DNA from: Oscillospiraceae bacterium
GTDB taxonomy: Bacteria > Bacillota > Clostridia > Oscillospirales > Ruminococcaceae
DNA length: 8,410 nt
NCBI GenBank assembly: GCA_900768705.1
Contig: CAAGEB010000187.1
Coordinates: 1 to 8,410 of the forward strand
Direction: 5' to 3'
The stretch's first letter is position 1; each line of letters begins with the position of its first letter. The notes beneath the pieces were generated by a model. The model was not told where the DNA came from and made no database searches. It saw only the letters and a program-made list of their open reading frames with translations. Made by a program: the position numbers and the translations under genes. Shown piece by piece: positions 6,504 through 8,410 of this stretch.

Positions 6504-7172
6504 TTATTCGCAAGCGATATAAATATCCATGCTTTCGCCACAGGTTTCAAAGCAAGGGATAATTCCGTCACGGATATGCTTCAAACCGTTGATTTTCATA
6601 TACTCGTCAATGGTTTTGTAGCCGTTGGGAATAGTTATAAAGGGATTGTCAAAAGGTCTTTCAATATGCACAGCGGCATAGCTTTGAGCCTTTTGCTCCT
6701 TGACATCAAAACCGACGGGAGAGAAGTCCGCAGGCAATATCCATGCAGCTGTGTATCCATGCATGTTGTACACATTTATCTGCTCCTGACAAAGATACGG
6801 AAAATCCCAACCAATAATTTTGGGATTATGAACACCATGGTCCTTTGCGATTTTATTCATTTTTCCAAGTGCGTCGCCCTCCGGATCGGTGCTGATGACT
6901 GTGTAGGTTACATATCGGAACGAAGGTACGGTTTCTACTCTCAGATTTGAGTACATCTCATCGTAAGCGCTAAGTTCTTCCCTAAATAGATTATCCAGAG
7001 TGCAGTTAAACAGACTGCACAGAGCTATTGCCTTTTCTATTTCAGGCTTGCACTCGTCACTCTCCCATTTTGAAACAGTCTGCCGTGATACATCAAGCTT
7101 TTCGGCAATAGCCTCCTGAGTCATATTGCGGTTAAGTCTTCGTAAATACTGAAGATTTTTTCCAAAGCTCAT
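6504..7172 (-). CDS. XRE-family regulator with C-terminal GyrI-like effector-binding domain
   Basis: 222 residues in two parts. Residues 6-62 form a Cro/CI-type helix-turn-helix (LQYLRRLNRNMTQEAIAEKL, then VSRQTVSKWE as recognition helix at 28-37, and PEIEKAIALCSLF). Residues about 82-221 resemble the AraC/GyrI-like small-molecule-binding domain, including YTAAWILPAD (140-149) and the C-terminal IPCFETCGESMDIYIA (205-220) typical of that fold. It is probably a DNA-binding regulator that responds to a ligand; the ligand cannot be deduced. ATG at 7172 follows GAAAGGA with an 8-nt spacer. It has its own promoter and an adjacent palindrome, suggesting autoregulation. The DUF4261 gene downstream is the likeliest co-regulated partner. 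Confidence 0.87.
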   Translation of the reverse strand: MSFGKNLQYLRRLNRNMTQEAIAEKLDVSRQTVSKWESDECKPEIEKAIALCSLFNCTLDNLFREELSAYDEMYSNLRVETVPSFRYVTYTVISTDPEGDALGKMNKIAKDHGVHNPKIIGWDFPYLCQEQINVYNMHGYTAAWILPADFSPVGFDVKEQKAQSYAAVHIERPFDNPFITIPNGYKTIDEYMKINGLKHIRDGIIPCFETCGESMDIYIACE

Positions 7173-7214
7173 ATTAGTTATCCTTTCAAGTCTATTTTAT
7201 AAGCTTACAAACAA

Positions 7215-7243
7215 AGTATAACATAAACCCAGCATTTTTTCAA
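7215..7243 (-). promoter_or_regulatory. SigA-type extended -10 promoter of the XRE/GyrI-like gene
   Basis: TTGAAA (7238-7243) and TATACT (7215-7220) are separated by 17 bp. TG stands one base before the -10. The distance to ATG at 7172 allows a short leader of about 35 nt with the AAAGGA ribosome site. Confidence 0.75.
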
Positions 7244-7247
7244 CCAC

Positions 7248-7260
7248 AGTCAGCTTGACT
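7248..7260. promoter_or_regulatory. Perfect palindrome upstream of the XRE promoter, candidate operator
   Basis: AGTCA, a 3-base centre, and TGACT form a perfect 5+5 inverted repeat lying 4 bp upstream of the -35. Its size and position suit an XRE-family dimer site, so autoregulation is a reasonable inference. The rest of 7261-7419 is AT-rich with no gene. Confidence 0.5.
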
Positions 7261-7419
7261 TTTGATAATTTTTCGCAACTTAGGGTTGACAGCCATCAAT
7301 GTTGTTACCACGCAAATTTTAACTACATACTAACCGTACCGTTGAAATAATTCAAAAGTGAGCCAAAATATTCCTTTATGATTTTCACAAAAAAATTTTA
7401 CCTTTCGTAGTTTTATAAG

Positions 7420-7446
7420 AAAACCGTCCGAGATAGATTTCTCGGA
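7420..7446 (-). terminator. Rho-independent terminator of the nuclease-like gene
   Basis: On the minus strand TCCGAGA and TCTCGGA form a perfect 7-bp stem with a 6-base loop, followed by CGG and TTTTCTT. It begins 11 bases after the stop codon of the nuclease-like gene. The T-tract is offset by three bases, so it may be moderate in strength. Confidence 0.65.
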
Positions 7447-7457
7447 AGTCAACATAA

Positions 7458-7991
7458 TTATAAGGATTTCACAGGTATAATTCCTAACTTATCCATGGTT
7501 TTACCAATTATCACAACAAGGCCGTATTTATAATTGTACAGAGGTTTTTTCATAAATTTAACTTTGTTTATATCCTTCTCCAATTCGTTTGTTTTATCAT
7601 TCCAATATGCTTTGAATTCAATCACTAATAAGTTGTTTGCATCGCTACCTCTTTTATGGACAACTAAATCAGGGTATATAGCTTTGGAATTATCACCCAC
7701 ATCTTTAATATCTGCAATATTCCTATTATATTCACAATCAACATAATATGAGGAATATTCAACGCTGCTTGATAATTCGCATTGTAAATAATGCGCAAAT
7801 CTGAATACTATAGACCGTTCTCCGACATGATGTTCACCAAGTTCTTCAGGAACATTACGAACAATTGGATTATTACAAATTAAATATGAATCATTGGTGT
7901 ATAATTTGCAGAATGCCGTTTTTATTGAGTGATAAATCATTTTGTCATTTCTGAAATCAAGATACAATTCATCTAAATTGATTCTACACAT
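7458..7991 (-). CDS. PD-(D/E)XK nuclease-like hypothetical protein
   Basis: 177 residues. The order of conserved motifs fits a small PD-(D/E)XK-like family: VGERSIVFRFAHYL (56-69, with E58), VDCEYNRN (84-91), YPDLVVHKRG (106-115, with D108), LLVIEFKAYW (121-130, with E125-x-K127), KDINKVKFM (139-147) and YKYGLVVII (154-162). D108 and E125/K127 match the catalytic D...E-x-K, and E58 could be the helix acidic residue. The fold predicts Mg-dependent DNA cleavage, but the substrate is unknown and the domain is short and free-standing. ATG at 7991 follows AGGAGA by 7 nt. It has its own promoter and terminator, and its composition is much richer in A+T than the surface gene (27% GC at 7501-7560 against 57% at 4321-4380, counted by hand). 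Horizontal acquisition is plausible. Confidence 0.75.
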   Translation of the reverse strand: MCRINLDELYLDFRNDKMIYHSIKTAFCKLYTNDSYLICNNPIVRNVPEELGEHHVGERSIVFRFAHYLQCELSSSVEYSSYYVDCEYNRNIADIKDVGDNSKAIYPDLVVHKRGSDANNLLVIEFKAYWNDKTNELEKDINKVKFMKKPLYNYKYGLVVIIGKTMDKLGIIPVKSL

Positions 7992-8026
7992 ATAATCTTC
8001 TCCTATAAATAATAATCATTTCTTAG

Positions 8027-8055
8027 AGTATATCACAAGCCATATCAGAAATCAA
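8027..8055 (-). promoter_or_regulatory. Promoter of the PD-(D/E)XK-like gene
   Basis: TTGATT (8050-8055) and TATACT (8027-8032) are separated by 17 bp. The start would fall near 8020, about 28 nt before ATG. The stretch 8056-8189 is AT-rich and shows no gene. Confidence 0.62.
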
Positions 8056-8189
8056 CATATTTTCTTAAAATAAAGGGAAATATCAATCTATTTATTGGAA
8101 TTCCATTTAACGGTAACTTATTGAATGGTATTAATATACTACATCTTAAATCGCTCTGCCCTGCCGATGCGATTTTTCAGAAGTAACGC

Positions 8190-8221
8190 AAAAACCGCTT
8201 CCAAACTGTGCTGAAAGCGGT
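8190..8221 (-). terminator. Second rho-independent terminator downstream of tRNA-Asn
   Basis: On the minus strand ACCGCTT and AAGCGGT form a 7-bp stem with a 14-base loop, running directly into TTTTT. The plus strand has no T-run after the stem, so it acts on right-to-left transcription only. It insulates the nuclease-like gene from the tRNA transcript. Confidence 0.75.
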
Positions 8222-8278
8222 ACTTGTACAATCAAGTTTATGGAATTGTGACTAAATAGATTTTTCTGCTCCGGGCAT

Positions 8279-8307
8279 AAAAATTGCCCCCACATAAAAG
8301 TAGGGGC
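8279..8307 (-). terminator. First rho-independent terminator downstream of tRNA-Asn
   Basis: On the minus strand GCCCC and GGGGC pair around a 12-base loop, then AA and TTTTT follow. It lies 25 bases after the tRNA CCA end. Confidence 0.75.
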
Positions 8308-8316
8308 GAATTGGGT

Positions 8317-8331
8317 GCAGCGTCACGCTGC
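8317..8331 (-). repeat. Tight hairpin directly 3' of the tRNA CCA
   Basis: GCAGCG, a 3-base loop, and CGCTGC form a perfect 6-bp GC-rich stem that starts at the base after the encoded CCA. It would be part of the precursor 3' trailer. No T-run follows it directly. Confidence 0.6.
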
Positions 8332-8408
8332 TGGCTCCCCCGACTGGACTTGAACCAGTGACACCCTGATTAACAGTCAGGTGCTACTACCGACTGAGCT
8401 ACGGAGGA
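8332..8408 (-). tRNA. tRNA-Asn (anticodon GTT) with encoded CCA
   Basis: The acceptor stem pairs TCCTCCG (8402-8408) with CGGGGGA (8336-8342), with one T-G wobble. The discriminator is G (8335) and CCA is encoded at 8332-8334. The anticodon arm is CCTGA, loop CTGTTAA, TCAGG, giving anticodon GTT at 8372-8374. The T arm is ACTGG, loop TTCAAGT, CCAGT. The D arm is GCT/AGC around AGTCGGTAGT-type loop bases, with one mismatched pair. All elements are intact. Its promoter lies beyond the right edge. Confidence 0.96.
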
Positions 8409-8410
8409 AT

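Noticed and set aside
6576..6950. Plus-strand frame of 124 codons opposite the XRE regulator
   Set aside because: Antisense to a gene with clear helix-turn-helix and GyrI-like motifs; no ribosome site and no family resemblance.
7534..7746. Plus-strand frame of 70 codons opposite the nuclease-like gene
   Set aside because: Antisense to a gene with good promoter, ribosome site and motifs; no support of its own.
7261..8331. Attachment-site duplication of the tRNA 3' end
   Set aside because: I looked for a second copy of the tRNA 3' segment (GTTCAAGTCCAGT region) within the window and found none, so no integration boundary can be claimed here.

Overview
The window looks like chromosomal DNA of a Gram-positive, low-to-mid GC Firmicute, most likely an anaerobic gut or rumen clostridium of the Ruminococcus / Oscillospiraceae type. 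This is inferred from strong AGGAGG-type ribosome sites, SigA-like promoters (TTGAAA, 17 bp, TATAAT), and a giant secreted protein assembled from domains common in that group. No species can be named from the sequence alone. Every supported gene lies on the minus strand, so the window reads right to left.

Right edge (8190-8408): a complete tRNA-Asn (anticodon GTT) with an encoded CCA end. It is followed by a tight hairpin directly after the CCA and then by two rho-independent terminators. Next (7458-8055) comes a short, very AT-rich gene for a PD-(D/E)XK nuclease-like protein, with its own promoter and terminator. It reads as an independently acquired unit beside the tRNA.

Middle (5625-7260): a probable two-gene unit. 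The first gene is an XRE-type regulator with a C-terminal GyrI-like ligand-binding domain, driven by a strong extended -10 promoter with a perfect palindrome just upstream, a candidate operator. It is followed after 96 bp by a DUF4261 protein that starts at GTG.

Left two thirds (1-5277): one uninterrupted reading frame of at least 1759 codons, running off the left edge. It encodes a very large secreted modular protein. The order is: signal peptide; a Cthe_2159-like carbohydrate-binding beta-helix cassette with 12 glycine-rich coils; a second, diverged copy of the same cassette; several Ig-like / MBG-like modules; a CxxC-rich segment; two chitobiase C-terminal-like domains; a Ser/Gly linker; and the start of a further module. 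The 5278-5624 leader carries two candidate promoters and two inverted repeats. One promoter is nearly identical in layout to that of the XRE gene, which suggests the same sigma factor and possibly shared control.

The giant surface protein is the main biological content. The most unusual features are its duplicated cassette architecture and its near-regular 87-90 bp in-frame DNA repeats, which could expand or contract without breaking the frame. Nothing else amounts clearly to an undescribed system.
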